A stretch of DNA of 64,000 nucleotides. Origin: an uncultured Croceitalea sp. (GTDB lineage Bacteria > Bacteroidota > Bacteroidia > Flavobacteriales > Flavobacteriaceae). The notes below the pieces were generated by a model. It was given only the letters and a program-made list of their open reading frames with translations, did no database searches and was not told the DNA's origin. Below, piece after piece: positions 26,621-34,532 of this stretch; the stretch's first letter is position 1, and each line of letters starts with the position of its first letter. The position numbers and the translations under genes are program-made. The DNA lies in assembly GCA_947503285.1 (NCBI GenBank), contig CANNDD010000001.1, forward strand, positions 434,001-498,000, in the 5' to 3' direction.

Positions 26621-27556
26621 CTAATAGGTCAGCTGAGGTAAACGTTTCTCCAATTCGGATCTCAAATGTTCATGCTGTGCAGGCAACTTTAAATCCCTCC
26701 CTAAATTTTCAAGGGCTTCATCTGCGGTGAATCCGGGATCTTCGGTGGCAATTTCAAAGAGAACTCCACCCGGCTCCCTAAAGTAGAGCGATTTAAAATA
26801 ATCCCTATCGATCTGCGGGGTTATGTGGAGCCCGTGCGCTTCTATTTTTTTGCGTACGTTCATTTGGGTTGCCGTATCCTTTACGCTAAAAGCAATGTGA
26901 TGTACGGTACCGCTGCCCATACCGGCAGCATTTTCATCGGGTAAATGGACAAGATCTATCACTGCTGCATTGGCATTGTTTTTAGACATATAGCGATGCC
27001 TATTTACATGGGTCTCTAGGTGTTCATAGCCCAATAAATCTGTAAGAACGGTCGCTGTTGCTTCATATGTACTAAGGGTCAGTGCGGTACCGTAGAAACC
27101 GCGTAGGGCATTTTCTTCGGAAATATCCCCTGTTATCCAAGGTGTTCTGTTATCATCGCCATTTGCTACCAATGCCAACTTTAGCCCATCTGGATCTTCA
27201 AAAACCAAATAGGTTTCATTGAACCGGGTGGACGGATTATTATAAATGATATTTTCTTTTTCAAAACGATTTTTCCAAAATTCCAGCGATCCCGGAGGAA
27301 CGGAAAACATGGTCTCTGTAGCCTGTCCTGCGCCCTTTGTTCCCCTAGGGATATTTTGCCAGGGAAAAAAAGTAAGTATCGTTCCGGGCTCCCCTTTTTC
27401 ATTTCCAAAATAGAAATGATAGGTTCCCGGATCGTCAAAGTTTACGGTCTTTTTTACAAAGCGTAAGCCTAGTATATTTTTATAAAAATCCAGATTTTTT
27501 TGTGCATCACCTGCAATGGCAGTTATGTGATGTAGTCCTTTTACCGTATCGCCCAT
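26621..27556 (-). CDS. Ring-cleaving dioxygenase, MhqO/LinE-type glyoxalase fold
   Basis: A 311-aa two-domain VOC enzyme. Domain 1 opens with GLHHITAIAGDAQKNLDFY and domain 2 has VHHIAFSVKDT (metal His). The last ligand lies in SLYFREPGGVLFEIATEDPG, with Glu in FEIA. The segment PGTILTFFPW is typical of the MhqO/MhqA group of hydroquinone-cleaving Fe(II) dioxygenases. In Bacillus, MhqO acts with MhqD in resistance to methylhydroquinone and other electrophiles. It is the third gene after the cupin and the MhqD-like hydrolase. Confidence 0.9.
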   Translation of the reverse strand: MGDTVKGLHHITAIAGDAQKNLDFYKNILGLRFVKKTVNFDDPGTYHFYFGNEKGEPGTILTFFPWQNIPRGTKGAGQATETMFSVPPGSLEFWKNRFEKENIIYNNPSTRFNETYLVFEDPDGLKLALVANGDDNRTPWITGDISEENALRGFYGTALTLSTYEATATVLTDLLGYEHLETHVNRHRYMSKNNANAAVIDLVHLPDENAAGMGSGTVHHIAFSVKDTATQMNVRKKIEAHGLHITPQIDRDYFKSLYFREPGGVLFEIATEDPGFTADEALENLGRDLKLPAQHEHLRSELEKRLPQLTY

Positions 27557-27583
27557 ACTGTTTATATATTATAAGAATGTTGT

Positions 27584-28216
27584 TTAAAGTGCGTCATTGA
27601 ATATTAAATTGGCCATGTTCATCTCATCTTGGTTAATGGTATGCCCCATATCCTTATATATCTTCTTTACCACATTGGCATTCATATCATTCAGGATTTT
27701 TACGGATTCTTCAATACGGGATTCCGGAACATGTGGGTCAAAATCACTGGAACCTATGAAAATTGGCGTCTTTTCAAAATTGCCCGAATACTTTGCCAAA
27801 TCCGGATGTTGACCAATGAGTCCGCCCGTCAGGGCAACTACACCCCCATATTTCTGGGCATTCCGTGCCACATATTCGAGCGTTAGGCAGGCCCCTTGCG
27901 AAAATCCCATAAAATAAATATCCTTGGGCTTTATATCCACTTCCCCTAAATTGCGTACCACTTCGGCAATACCATCCAAACTTGCATCCAACTGTGGTTG
28001 ATTTTGCGCTACAGGTGCCATAAAACCATGCGGATACCACGTGTTGTGTATTGCCTGAATAGCTAAGAATACAAAATCTGGCAAGTCATCAAGCTCATTG
28101 GTTATCTGAATAAATCCATCAGCTCTTGCACCTCTACCGTGTAGGAGTATAAGCGCTTTTTTTGCATCTTTTAATGAACTTCCGCCTGCTACAACTTCTT
28201 TGTTGTGAACTATCAT
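27584..28216 (-). CDS. Alpha/beta hydrolase, MhqD/phospholipase-carboxylesterase type
   Basis: A 210-aa hydrolase. LLHGRGARADGF near residue 28 is the oxyanion strand. GFSQGACLTLEY holds the nucleophile Ser, SSDFDPHVPESR the Asp and MGHTINQDEMN the His. This is the family of MhqD, encoded with MhqO in Firmicutes and linked to quinone resistance. It follows the cupin gene by 6 bp and precedes the dioxygenase by 27 bp. Confidence 0.92.
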   Translation of the reverse strand: MIVHNKEVVAGGSSLKDAKKALILLHGRGARADGFIQITNELDDLPDFVFLAIQAIHNTWYPHGFMAPVAQNQPQLDASLDGIAEVVRNLGEVDIKPKDIYFMGFSQGACLTLEYVARNAQKYGGVVALTGGLIGQHPDLAKYSGNFEKTPIFIGSSDFDPHVPESRIEESVKILNDMNANVVKKIYKDMGHTINQDEMNMANLIFNDAL

Positions 28217-28222
28217 ATTAGT

Positions 28223-28573
28223 TTATGGTATTGTTATAAATATTGATCTACGTACGATGTCATTAATGGCTTTGGTGCTATGCCCTTTTCCTTCAACATT
28301 TTCCATCAATAAAATGTCTCCTCCCTTAAAAATTCTCTTTTCGCCTAAACTGGACGCTATTTCTATTTGTCCATCCAACAATATGATAAACTGTTTCTGT
28401 GGGGCATTGTGAAAATCATAGTCGTACTCAGGGTCCGTTTCCCTAAAGAACAATTCTTTCACCCTGAACGGTTGCGATAGCTTCCCTATTTCACCATTAC
28501 TTTTAAGTGGGGCCTCCTCTTCGCAAAATTGCGTGTTACCATCTTTATCACTGTATATTCTAGTATATTTCAT
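28223..28573 (-). CDS. Cupin-domain protein
   Basis: A 116-aa small cupin: FHNAPQKQFIILLDGQIEIAS and FKGGDILLMENVEGKGHSTKA cover the two cupin motifs, with His in each (FHNAP, GHST). First gene of the cupin/MhqD/MhqO operon. It could bind a metal and act on a small aromatic or act as a sensor. No signal is seen. Confidence 0.85.
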   Translation of the reverse strand: MKYTRIYSDKDGNTQFCEEEAPLKSNGEIGKLSQPFRVKELFFRETDPEYDYDFHNAPQKQFIILLDGQIEIASSLGEKRIFKGGDILLMENVEGKGHSTKAINDIVRRSIFITIP

Positions 28574-28590
28574 GTTCTCGGTAATCGACG

Positions 28591-28645
28591 TTCAAAGGCT
28601 TCTAGGCTTACGCTGAAATCTAGATTTAGGTTCCTCACAGGCTTG
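28591..28645. repeat. Interspersed repeat, copy B
   Basis: The core GAAATCTAGATTTAGGTTCC at 28615-28634 matches copy A with one difference, and the following base also agrees. The difference makes AAATCTAGATTT a perfect 12-bp palindrome here. Flanking sequence (AGGCTTACGCT before, ACAGGCTTGCGCT after) is also partly repetitive. Copies A and B bracket the cupin/MhqD/MhqO operon in the same orientation. Confidence 0.55.
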
Positions 28646-28696
28646 CGCTAAGGGAGTTGACCAATGTGAATTCATCATTTAATCAGCACTAAAAAA

Positions 28697-28712
28697 TCCA
28701 TAGGTAGTGCCA
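28697..28712 (-). promoter_or_regulatory. Weak candidate sigma-54 promoter
   Basis: On the minus strand TGGCAC is followed after 4 bases by TATGGA. The -24 half is perfect. The -12 half keeps the G but lacks the usual TTGC. It lies about 125 bp upstream of the cupin start. The presence of a sigma-54 activator in the window makes it worth noting. Confidence 0.2.
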
Positions 28713-29206
28713 CAACATAAAATGGTTTACTTATTCTACTGTTCAAATACACGGCCAAATTGCTGGAATGGTAGCTTTAAATTACTCAAAACGTCACATT
28801 CTAGGGTATCGTGCAATATCTGAATTAATACGGTACGCTATATCAGACAAATTACAGTTATGATGATATAAATAGAAGGTGCACCAAGAATATTCAAATA
28901 TGGATTCCCTATACTGCGCTTTTCTAAATTGACAGAACGGTTTTATGGCGTTAATTGGTAAGCCAATCTTGATTTATCATTTTAGGGGCGATAGAAGAAA
29001 TTGGTTTTAAGGATGTGCGACAGTATGCCTAAAAATAACTACTGGTTTAACGGTATTGGCACACTTGTAAAAACACAATCATCTCTATGATTTGTGTTGC
29101 AAAGAAAGTAGGAATTAAAAGCATCTTTGGGTATTGATCTAGGCGTTCGCATTCTTGGACCGAAAAGAACGCACAAGATTTTTTATTCACCGTAACCACT
29201 ATATTT

Positions 29207-29670
29207 ATGGACTATGACATATTGACCTCATTAAAAAGCGACTTGATACACTACCTCATCAATGAACGAAAGCAAAAACTAAGATCGGATAGATCTGTAC
29301 AGCAAAAGCGGCTTAATGAGGCAAACACCCTAACGTCTGACAAGCAAAATTTATATGAAAGTCCTCTTGAATCTGAGATAGAAGCAGTAGAATTGAACGC
29401 AGGAAATTTGGATATACAGGCCGCAGAGCTCGGAACATTGAGAAGTATTCCTGAAAACAACGAAAAACAAGGGTGGCCTTTGGTGCGTTGGTGCGTACCA
29501 ATACCACATTCTTTTTAATAGCGGTTCCTTTTCCTGAAATTGTGTTTAAAGGCTATAGGATCAGGGGCATTAGCACACAGTCGCCACTATTTCAAAAGAT
29601 GGAAGGTTTTAAAGAGCATACGGAATTCCATTTAGGACGTATAGAATATGTCATATTCGAGATTGTATGA
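29207..29670 (+). pseudogene. GreA/GreB-like protein gene with a frameshift
   Basis: Frame 1 from ATG 29207 encodes the coiled-coil N-terminal half (LKSDLIHYLINERKQKLRS ... NAGNLDIQAAELGTLRSIP). It then leaves the family at base 29471. Another frame continues from about 29473 with VAFGALVRTNTTFFLIAVPF and ends FHLGRIEYVIFEIV at 29670, the expected C-terminal domain. Together they match the Gre-like flavobacterial protein often mislabelled 3-oxoacyl-ACP synthase. One missing base near 29463-29472 explains the break. It is either a pseudogene or a sequencing error; no -1 slippery heptamer is present. Confidence 0.75.
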
Positions 29671-29709
29671 CCATTAAAATGAAATGTAAACCGTGACTAC
29701 CTATAAAAA

Positions 29710-30303
29710 ATGAAGGACATCAAAGATAAAAATCCCTTGCAGCTAGAAATATTGGTTCAAGGTCCTGGTGAGGCCGAGAAAGATCTGATAATTGCAGGCT
29801 TTTTTGAATATGAAGAAAATGAACCGGAACTCATTGGTGGTGCCAAACAGCTCAATGATGGTCTTCAGGGTAAAGTCATGCATATTAGAAGAACAGCGAA
29901 AAGGTTTGTGGGCCAGTTGGGAGAAACATATTTATTCAGATCACCGGCCAATACCATTCCGGGAAAAAACGTTATGCTAGTAGGGCTTGGCCCCTTGAAA
30001 GATTTTAATGTAGAAACGGCAAAAGCGTTTGGCACCGCGGCGTTTCTAAGAGCGAACATGACCAACTTCACCGAAGTATGCCTGGCACCGGAAATTAAGG
30101 ACGCCGGGGTAAACCCATATGATGGACATGCAGTAACCATTGCCCTTATAGAAGGTATTATGCTGGGGTACCAAAAACGGTTGGCCAATAATGAGAAGAT
30201 AACTATAAAAAAGTTTTTTCTACTGGCCGGTAAGGCCAACGAAGAAAATGCCCGAAACGGCCTTAGGGATGGACTGCGCCATTTCTACCATACTAAGTAT
30301 TGA
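29710..30303 (+). CDS. Stand-alone leucyl aminopeptidase (M17) N-terminal domain protein
   Basis: A 197-aa protein matching the macro-like N-terminal domain of M17 aminopeptidases: GFFEYEENEPELIGGAKQLNDGL, TIPGKNVMLVGLGPLKDFNVETAKAFGTAA, ALIEGIMLGYQK and KKFFLLAGKANEENARNG. The catalytic C-terminal domain with the zinc ligands (NTDAEGR) is absent and the stop is clean. It therefore cannot be a peptidase; a ligand-binding or ADP-ribose-related role is only a guess. It follows the broken GreA-like gene. Confidence 0.85.
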   Translation: MKDIKDKNPLQLEILVQGPGEAEKDLIIAGFFEYEENEPELIGGAKQLNDGLQGKVMHIRRTAKRFVGQLGETYLFRSPANTIPGKNVMLVGLGPLKDFNVETAKAFGTAAFLRANMTNFTEVCLAPEIKDAGVNPYDGHAVTIALIEGIMLGYQKRLANNEKITIKKFFLLAGKANEENARNGLRDGLRHFYHTKY

Positions 30304-30314
30304 TTTAGGTCGTG

Positions 30315-30623
30315 TCATACCTTATATTTTAGCTTTTGGATCATGTCGTAGTTTAGGGAGTCTGAATACATACCATAAGCGTCTACCAATAAGCCCTTTA
30401 TCTTATAACTATCCGATGAAATTGCAAATAAAATAGAGGCATCATCCGGATTCGAATCCCCTTCAAAGCGATACATCTTATCTACTTCAAATTCATTCGC
30501 CAAAATTTTATAATCCAGTGCCCTACATTCTATACAGTCTTGTTTCAAATTAAAATCGTAGGTATATCCTGATTTTTGAAGGTCCGCTATAGCTTGGGAA
30601 AGGGTGTCGTAACTATTTTTCAT
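30315..30623 (-). CDS. Conserved Bacteroidota protein, often called phosphoribosylpyrophosphate synthetase
   Basis: A 102-aa protein with the hallmark segments YDTLSQAIADLQKSGYTYDF, LKQDCIECRALD, FEVDKMYRFEGDSNPDDASI and KIKGLLVDAYGMYSDSL. Databases commonly call this family phosphoribosylpyrophosphate synthetase, but it is far too short and lacks PRPP synthetase motifs, so the label is unsafe. Function unknown. It converges with the M17-like gene (11-bp gap). Confidence 0.85.
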   Translation of the reverse strand: MKNSYDTLSQAIADLQKSGYTYDFNLKQDCIECRALDYKILANEFEVDKMYRFEGDSNPDDASILFAISSDSYKIKGLLVDAYGMYSDSLNYDMIQKLKYKV

Positions 30624-30658
30624 ACTAGGATTTTCTAAAGGGTTATTATTGTTAAATA

Positions 30659-31978
30659 CTATTTATTTACGTGTTTTATCAAAAGAAACCAGATAAAACC
30701 AAGTGATGATGCCAGCAACGAGGCCGTGAGGATACCAACTTTTGCGATATCAAGTAAATCATCATTATCACGTATGGCAAGTTCGGCAATAAAAAGGGAC
30801 ATGGTAAAACCGATACCGGCAAAAAGGCCAACCCCAACAATACTTTTCCATGTTGAATCTTGGGGTTTGGTGGTAATTCCAGATTTTATCAATGCAAATG
30901 AGAATACGGTAATACCCAAGACCTTGCCCAAAACCAGGCCTGTAATAATTCCTAAACTTACAGGATGAAACAACATGGTCATAAATTCCCCTTCGATCCT
31001 TACCCCTGCATTGGCCAATGCAAATAGTGGCAATACCAAATAGTTTATAAATGGGGCCAATTTGAATTCAATACGCTGTAAAGGGGTGCCAGCACGTTTT
31101 GTATTGATGTATACCTTTCTCAATATTTCCGTTTGATGATTGGTAAGCAATCGGTCGGTAGTAGTGCAACTTTCATCAAACTCAGCTGCCCAAATCTTTA
31201 GTTTGTCGCGATATTCACTTTCTTTGATCTTTCGGGTCGCCGGTATCGCGAAAGCACCAAGAACCCCTGCCAAAGTTGCGTGAATACCCGATAGCAACAG
31301 TGCTATCCATAACCCCAAAATTCCAACAATAAGGTAAAACCACATATTTCTAACCCCCAAATAATTGGCCAAAACCATTACAAGTAAATAGACGCCACCG
31401 GCAATAGCACTAGCACTATCTATGGATGGGGTCAAAAAAAAGGTGATGACCAAGATGGCCCCAAGATCATCAACAGTGGCAAGCGCAGTCAAAAATACTT
31501 TTAGTTTTCTGGATACCGCAGTACCAACAAGGCCTATAAAACCCAAAGCAAACGCGATATCCGTTGCCATCGGAATACCCCAGGCATTTTGGGCTTCGTT
31601 TCCATAGTTGAAGGCGATGAAAATAAGTGCTGGAATGATCATACCGCCAAGTGCTGCGATAATGGGCAGCGATGCTTTCCGGAAAGTAGCGAGTTCACCT
31701 TCTAAAAATTCCTTCTTAATCTCAAGACCTATGCCAAAGAAAAAAACCGCCATTAACCCATCATTGATCCAAATATGCAGCGGTTCGGTCAAGGCAAAAG
31801 CTCTCCAGCCAATCGTAAATTCAGACTCAAAAATATGAACGTAGCTTTCATAAAATGGGGAATTGGCCCATATCAAAGCGATACATACCATTATTAAAAG
31901 TAACATCCCCTTTGCATAGCTAGCTTCAAAATAGGTGTTGACCTTAGATAACACCCTATCTGCAACGGTCTTGTCCAT
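30659..31978 (-). CDS. nhaA: Na+/H+ antiporter NhaA
   Basis: A 439-aa inner-membrane antiporter with about 11-12 helices. The functional core is visible: MAVFFFGIGLEIKKEFLEGEL, GMIIPALIFIAFN, WGIPMATDIAFALGFIGLVG and LTALATVDDLGAILVI, which include the two adjacent Asp of VDDLG and the Asp of ATDIAFALG needed for ion exchange. It exchanges Na+ for H+ at alkaline pH. A DoxX gene 11 bp upstream forms an operon with it. Confidence 0.96.
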   Translation of the reverse strand: MDKTVADRVLSKVNTYFEASYAKGMLLLIMVCIALIWANSPFYESYVHIFESEFTIGWRAFALTEPLHIWINDGLMAVFFFGIGLEIKKEFLEGELATFRKASLPIIAALGGMIIPALIFIAFNYGNEAQNAWGIPMATDIAFALGFIGLVGTAVSRKLKVFLTALATVDDLGAILVITFFLTPSIDSASAIAGGVYLLVMVLANYLGVRNMWFYLIVGILGLWIALLLSGIHATLAGVLGAFAIPATRKIKESEYRDKLKIWAAEFDESCTTTDRLLTNHQTEILRKVYINTKRAGTPLQRIEFKLAPFINYLVLPLFALANAGVRIEGEFMTMLFHPVSLGIITGLVLGKVLGITVFSFALIKSGITTKPQDSTWKSIVGVGLFAGIGFTMSLFIAELAIRDNDDLLDIAKVGILTASLLASSLGFIWFLLIKHVNK

Positions 31979-31989
31979 ATTAAGAATAT

Positions 31990-32418
31990 TTACTTAGCAA
32001 AAAGTCTATGGTCAAGGGAATATTTACCAGGACCCAAAAAGAAGAGCAATAAATAGGATAGTGAGTACATAAAAGGGACATCTTTTACTACCCAAGGGTC
32101 TGAGATATGTACGACCAAAAAGCCAACCAGTGTTATACCTAAAATCGGGATGATAGCCAATCTTGTATAGACACCAAGAATTACCATAATCGGACCAATG
32201 ATATTGCCTATGATGGCAATTGCTAAATTGACCTCCCCACCTAAACCAAAAGGATCCGGTATATGTTCGATTTCGTAAGGAATGTTCCTAATCTTTTTTA
32301 GACCATGTGTATTTATCATCGATACTGATAACAAGACCCTAAAAATGAGTAAGACGGTATCGTGTTCAAGAAATTTAGGGAATGGACTCCTAAGACTTTT
32401 CACTAATGAAATCTTCAT
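31990..32418 (-). CDS. DoxX-family membrane protein
   Basis: A 142-aa protein with four hydrophobic segments (VLLIFRVLLSVSMINTHGLK, LAIAIIGNIIGPIMVILGVY, LAIIPILGITLVGFLVVHI, MYSLSYLLLFFLGPGKYSLD). The C-terminal GPGKYSLDHR is a DoxX hallmark. First gene of the operon with nhaA. It is unlike the DoxX of the 17-gene operon in the loops but has the same fold. Confidence 0.88.
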   Translation of the reverse strand: MKISLVKSLRSPFPKFLEHDTVLLIFRVLLSVSMINTHGLKKIRNIPYEIEHIPDPFGLGGEVNLAIAIIGNIIGPIMVILGVYTRLAIIPILGITLVGFLVVHISDPWVVKDVPFMYSLSYLLLFFLGPGKYSLDHRLFAK

Positions 32419-32791
32419 AACTATAGTATTAAAAAACAGATGGATAGCGAACTTTATCTATCTCAAACTGACCATGGTAATGTAGCGCTATTAGTTTAAG
32501 GATGTATAGGAATTTTTAAAGGATAAATTGAACATTTAGCAGTCATGAAGCACGGTCAATATAAATTTTCAAATAGCCCATTATCCCCTTACGGGAATAA
32601 TTAACACCAAAGAACCCTACCCCACCCCATTGTACATTAGCCCGAGAGTTACCTGTGCCATTGGCGCCTACCGTTTTGCGCCCTGATTATATTGAAGTAC
32701 ATTTTGAGCAGGTTCATGTCGCAGAATATGCTGTTTTTTGCATTCCGGTTGTCACACTACGTACTTTTTAAATGTCTAACTTATAGAAGAT
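32419..32791. other. Divergent promoter region, doxX-nhaA versus ECF sigma
   Basis: About 370 bp. Besides the element at 32519-32543 it contains no reading frame of note. A GC-rich patch near 32630-32690 (GGCGCC) has no clear dyad. Confidence 0.45.
32519..32543 (-). promoter_or_regulatory. Conserved upstream element shared with the 17-gene operon
   Basis: Minus strand ACTGCTAAATGTTCAATTTA then TCCTTT, about 105 bp before the DoxX start. It differs at 3 of 23 positions from the block at 24230-24252. Common control of both DoxX-containing operons is the simplest reading. Confidence 0.45.
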
Positions 32792-33619
32792 ATGGAAGAC
32801 ACTCTGGAAATTTTGGTGCGGCAATCGAACTCTGGCGATAGAAAGGCTTTGGAATCAGTGGTATTGCATATACAGGATTATGTATACAATTTATCCTTAA
32901 AAATGCTTCTCTACCCTAAAGATGCCGAAGATGCCACCCAAGAAATATTGATCAAGATCATCACCCACTTAAGCACCTTTAACGGCGAAAGTAAATTTAC
33001 GACCTGGGTGTACCGTGTGGCCACAAATTACCTACTAACATACAAGGGCAAAATGACCAAGGCGTTTACCATGCCTTTTTCGAAGTATGCAGATCTAATA
33101 GATAGTGGCCATTCCAAAATCGTGAAATACGCTGTAAACGAAGGCGAACTTTCCCTTTTGGAAGAAGAAGTGAAGGTAAGTTGCACCCAAGGCCTACTAC
33201 TTTGCCTGACCCCAGCTGATAGAATGGTTTATATTCTATCTGAAATACTTGGGTTCACCGGTGTTGAAGGTGCAAAGATCATGGACATCACCCCTGTTAA
33301 TTTCAGGAAGAGACTATCGCGTTCGCGAACCAAGATCCGAAATTTCCTGAACCGTAAATGTGGTCTTTCAAATCCTGAAAATCCATGTCGTTGTCGACGA
33401 AAAATCGATTTTCTCATAGACCGGAAAATCATAGACCCAAAAGGTATAAGATTTGCCAATTTCTCTCAGCGCAGTATTGATTTGGTCCAAAAACTAGGTG
33501 AACTGGAAAAATCCATTGCAATTTACCGTTCCGTACCCATCATTGAAGCTCCTGAAACGCTTATGCGTACCATACGGCAAACATTAGCACTTGATTCATA
33601 TGATGGCAAAAAAATTTAA
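32792..33619 (+). CDS. ECF-type RNA polymerase sigma factor with Cys-rich extension
   Basis: A 275-aa protein. Region 2 spans about residues 15-90 (DYVYNLSLKMLLYPKDAEDATQEILIKI, FNGESKFTTWVYRVATNYLL). Region 4 spans about 125-190 (LTPADRMVYILSEILGFTGVEGAKIMDI, NFRKRLSRSRTKIRNFL). A C-terminal extension of about 85 residues begins with a CGLSNPENPCRCRRK cluster that could bind zinc or sense redox state. No anti-sigma gene is recognised next to it, so the extension may regulate activity. It heads the plus-strand gene run to 37215. Confidence 0.9.
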   Translation: MEDTLEILVRQSNSGDRKALESVVLHIQDYVYNLSLKMLLYPKDAEDATQEILIKIITHLSTFNGESKFTTWVYRVATNYLLTYKGKMTKAFTMPFSKYADLIDSGHSKIVKYAVNEGELSLLEEEVKVSCTQGLLLCLTPADRMVYILSEILGFTGVEGAKIMDITPVNFRKRLSRSRTKIRNFLNRKCGLSNPENPCRCRRKIDFLIDRKIIDPKGIRFANFSQRSIDLVQKLGELEKSIAIYRSVPIIEAPETLMRTIRQTLALDSYDGKKI

Positions 33620-34046
33620 GGGCAGGCATTTTATCGTTATAACCCTGTTGACCAGTATTTGGATCAATATTTCAGAAGTTTTTCGATACTTCGTGTTCGT
33701 AAGGCCTAGAATGAGATCATTCTTTGATAACAATCCCCATGTAGCGGATATGGATTGGGGTATTTTTACCATCTGGGGATTGTGGGACACCCTATTAAGC
33801 GGTGTACTGGTTTTTATCGTTTGGCTCTATTCGAGCGTATTTGGCCACTCCAATCGCACTGCCCTCATCACAGGTACGATAGTCTGGTTGGCGGTATTCC
33901 TTATTTTTTGGGTAGCCACGGCCAATATGGGTCTATGCGATTGGAACATGCTTTGGATTACCTTGCCTTTGAGCTGGCTAGAAATGGTCATTGGCGCATG
34001 GCTCGCTACTACACTCTATAAAAAATACGGGAATGAAAAAATCTAA
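33600..34046 (+). CDS. Four-helix membrane protein of unknown function
   Basis: A 148-aa protein with four predicted membrane segments (FIVITLLTSIWINISEVFRYFV, IWGLWDTLLSGVLVFIVWLY, LITGTIVWLAVFLIFWVATA, MLWITLPLSWLEMVIGAWLA). Start at 33600 (ATG ATG); the codons upstream are in the sigma gene. It overlaps the sigma gene by 20 bp and the next gene by 14 bp, so the three are coupled. No named family recognised with confidence. Confidence 0.75.
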   Translation: MMAKKFKGRHFIVITLLTSIWINISEVFRYFVFVRPRMRSFFDNNPHVADMDWGIFTIWGLWDTLLSGVLVFIVWLYSSVFGHSNRTALITGTIVWLAVFLIFWVATANMGLCDWNMLWITLPLSWLEMVIGAWLATTLYKKYGNEKI

Positions 34047-34449
34047 AATAGTGGACATTCCGTTCAAAATGGAAAAGTATTACGGTAAAGGCAAAATACT
34101 GCACCCCGCCATTGAAGAAATAGAAAGTCTTATAGAAAAAATACCAAATGGCAAAGTGGCTACTATAGATGCCATAGGAAAACGTTTGGCCAAAGATTTT
34201 GGTGCCGATGTAACCTGTCCGATGCGTATAGGAAACGCCATTAAGAAAATTGCCGAACGTCATTCCACTAAAAAAATTGACCTTCGACTTCCCTTCTGGC
34301 GGGTCATACGTTCTAATGAACACGTTATAAAATACAAGGACTTTGAATTTTGGGCCTCCCTTATTGAGGATGAAGGAATACCCTTGCGTTTTACGAGATC
34401 AGGAGCCATAAAAGTTGATTGCGATGCTACGCAAAGGTTTGTTTTTTAG
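34033..34449 (+). CDS. MGMT-like alkyltransferase-like protein (no catalytic Cys)
   Basis: A 138-aa protein related to the DNA-binding domain of O6-alkylguanine alkyltransferases. KMEKYYGKGKILHPAIEEIE and IPNGKVATIDAIGKRLAKDFG form the winged HTH, and CPMRIGNAIKKIAER corresponds to the recognition helix. The active-site motif PCHRV is replaced by PFWRVIRS, so the alkyl-accepting Cys is missing, as in alkyltransferase-like (ATL) proteins that flag lesions for repair. The ATG at 34033 is chosen; the longer frame lies inside the preceding gene. Confidence 0.82.
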   Translation: MKKSKIVDIPFKMEKYYGKGKILHPAIEEIESLIEKIPNGKVATIDAIGKRLAKDFGADVTCPMRIGNAIKKIAERHSTKKIDLRLPFWRVIRSNEHVIKYKDFEFWASLIEDEGIPLRFTRSGAIKVDCDATQRFVF

Positions 34450-34532
34450 CAATAAAGATAGCTGTACAGGATTTTTCAGGTAAAGGATTTTGGGTGGAAT
34501 ACGGTTCCACGAATTTCACTATTTTAGATATC

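Larger units (their letters stand above)
28574..29206. other. Intergenic region upstream of the cupin operon
   Basis: A 633-bp spacer between the divergent cupin operon and the GreA-like gene. It holds repeat copy B, a weak sigma-54-like promoter candidate at 28697-28712 and a near-perfect inverted repeat at 29072-29098 (AACACAATCAT / ATGATTTGTGTT with a 4-base loop and one bulge). No coding frame was recognised. Confidence 0.5.

Noticed and set aside
29072-29098. Inverted repeat as a terminator or riboswitch
   Set aside because: The stem has a bulge, no T-run follows, and no riboswitch core was recognised; left as an unexplained dyad in the spacer.
29460-29475. Programmed -1 frameshift in the GreA-like gene
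   Set aside because: The direction would fit, but the A-run has only five A in CGAAAAAC, no X XXY YYZ heptamer in the zero frame and no downstream stem were found.
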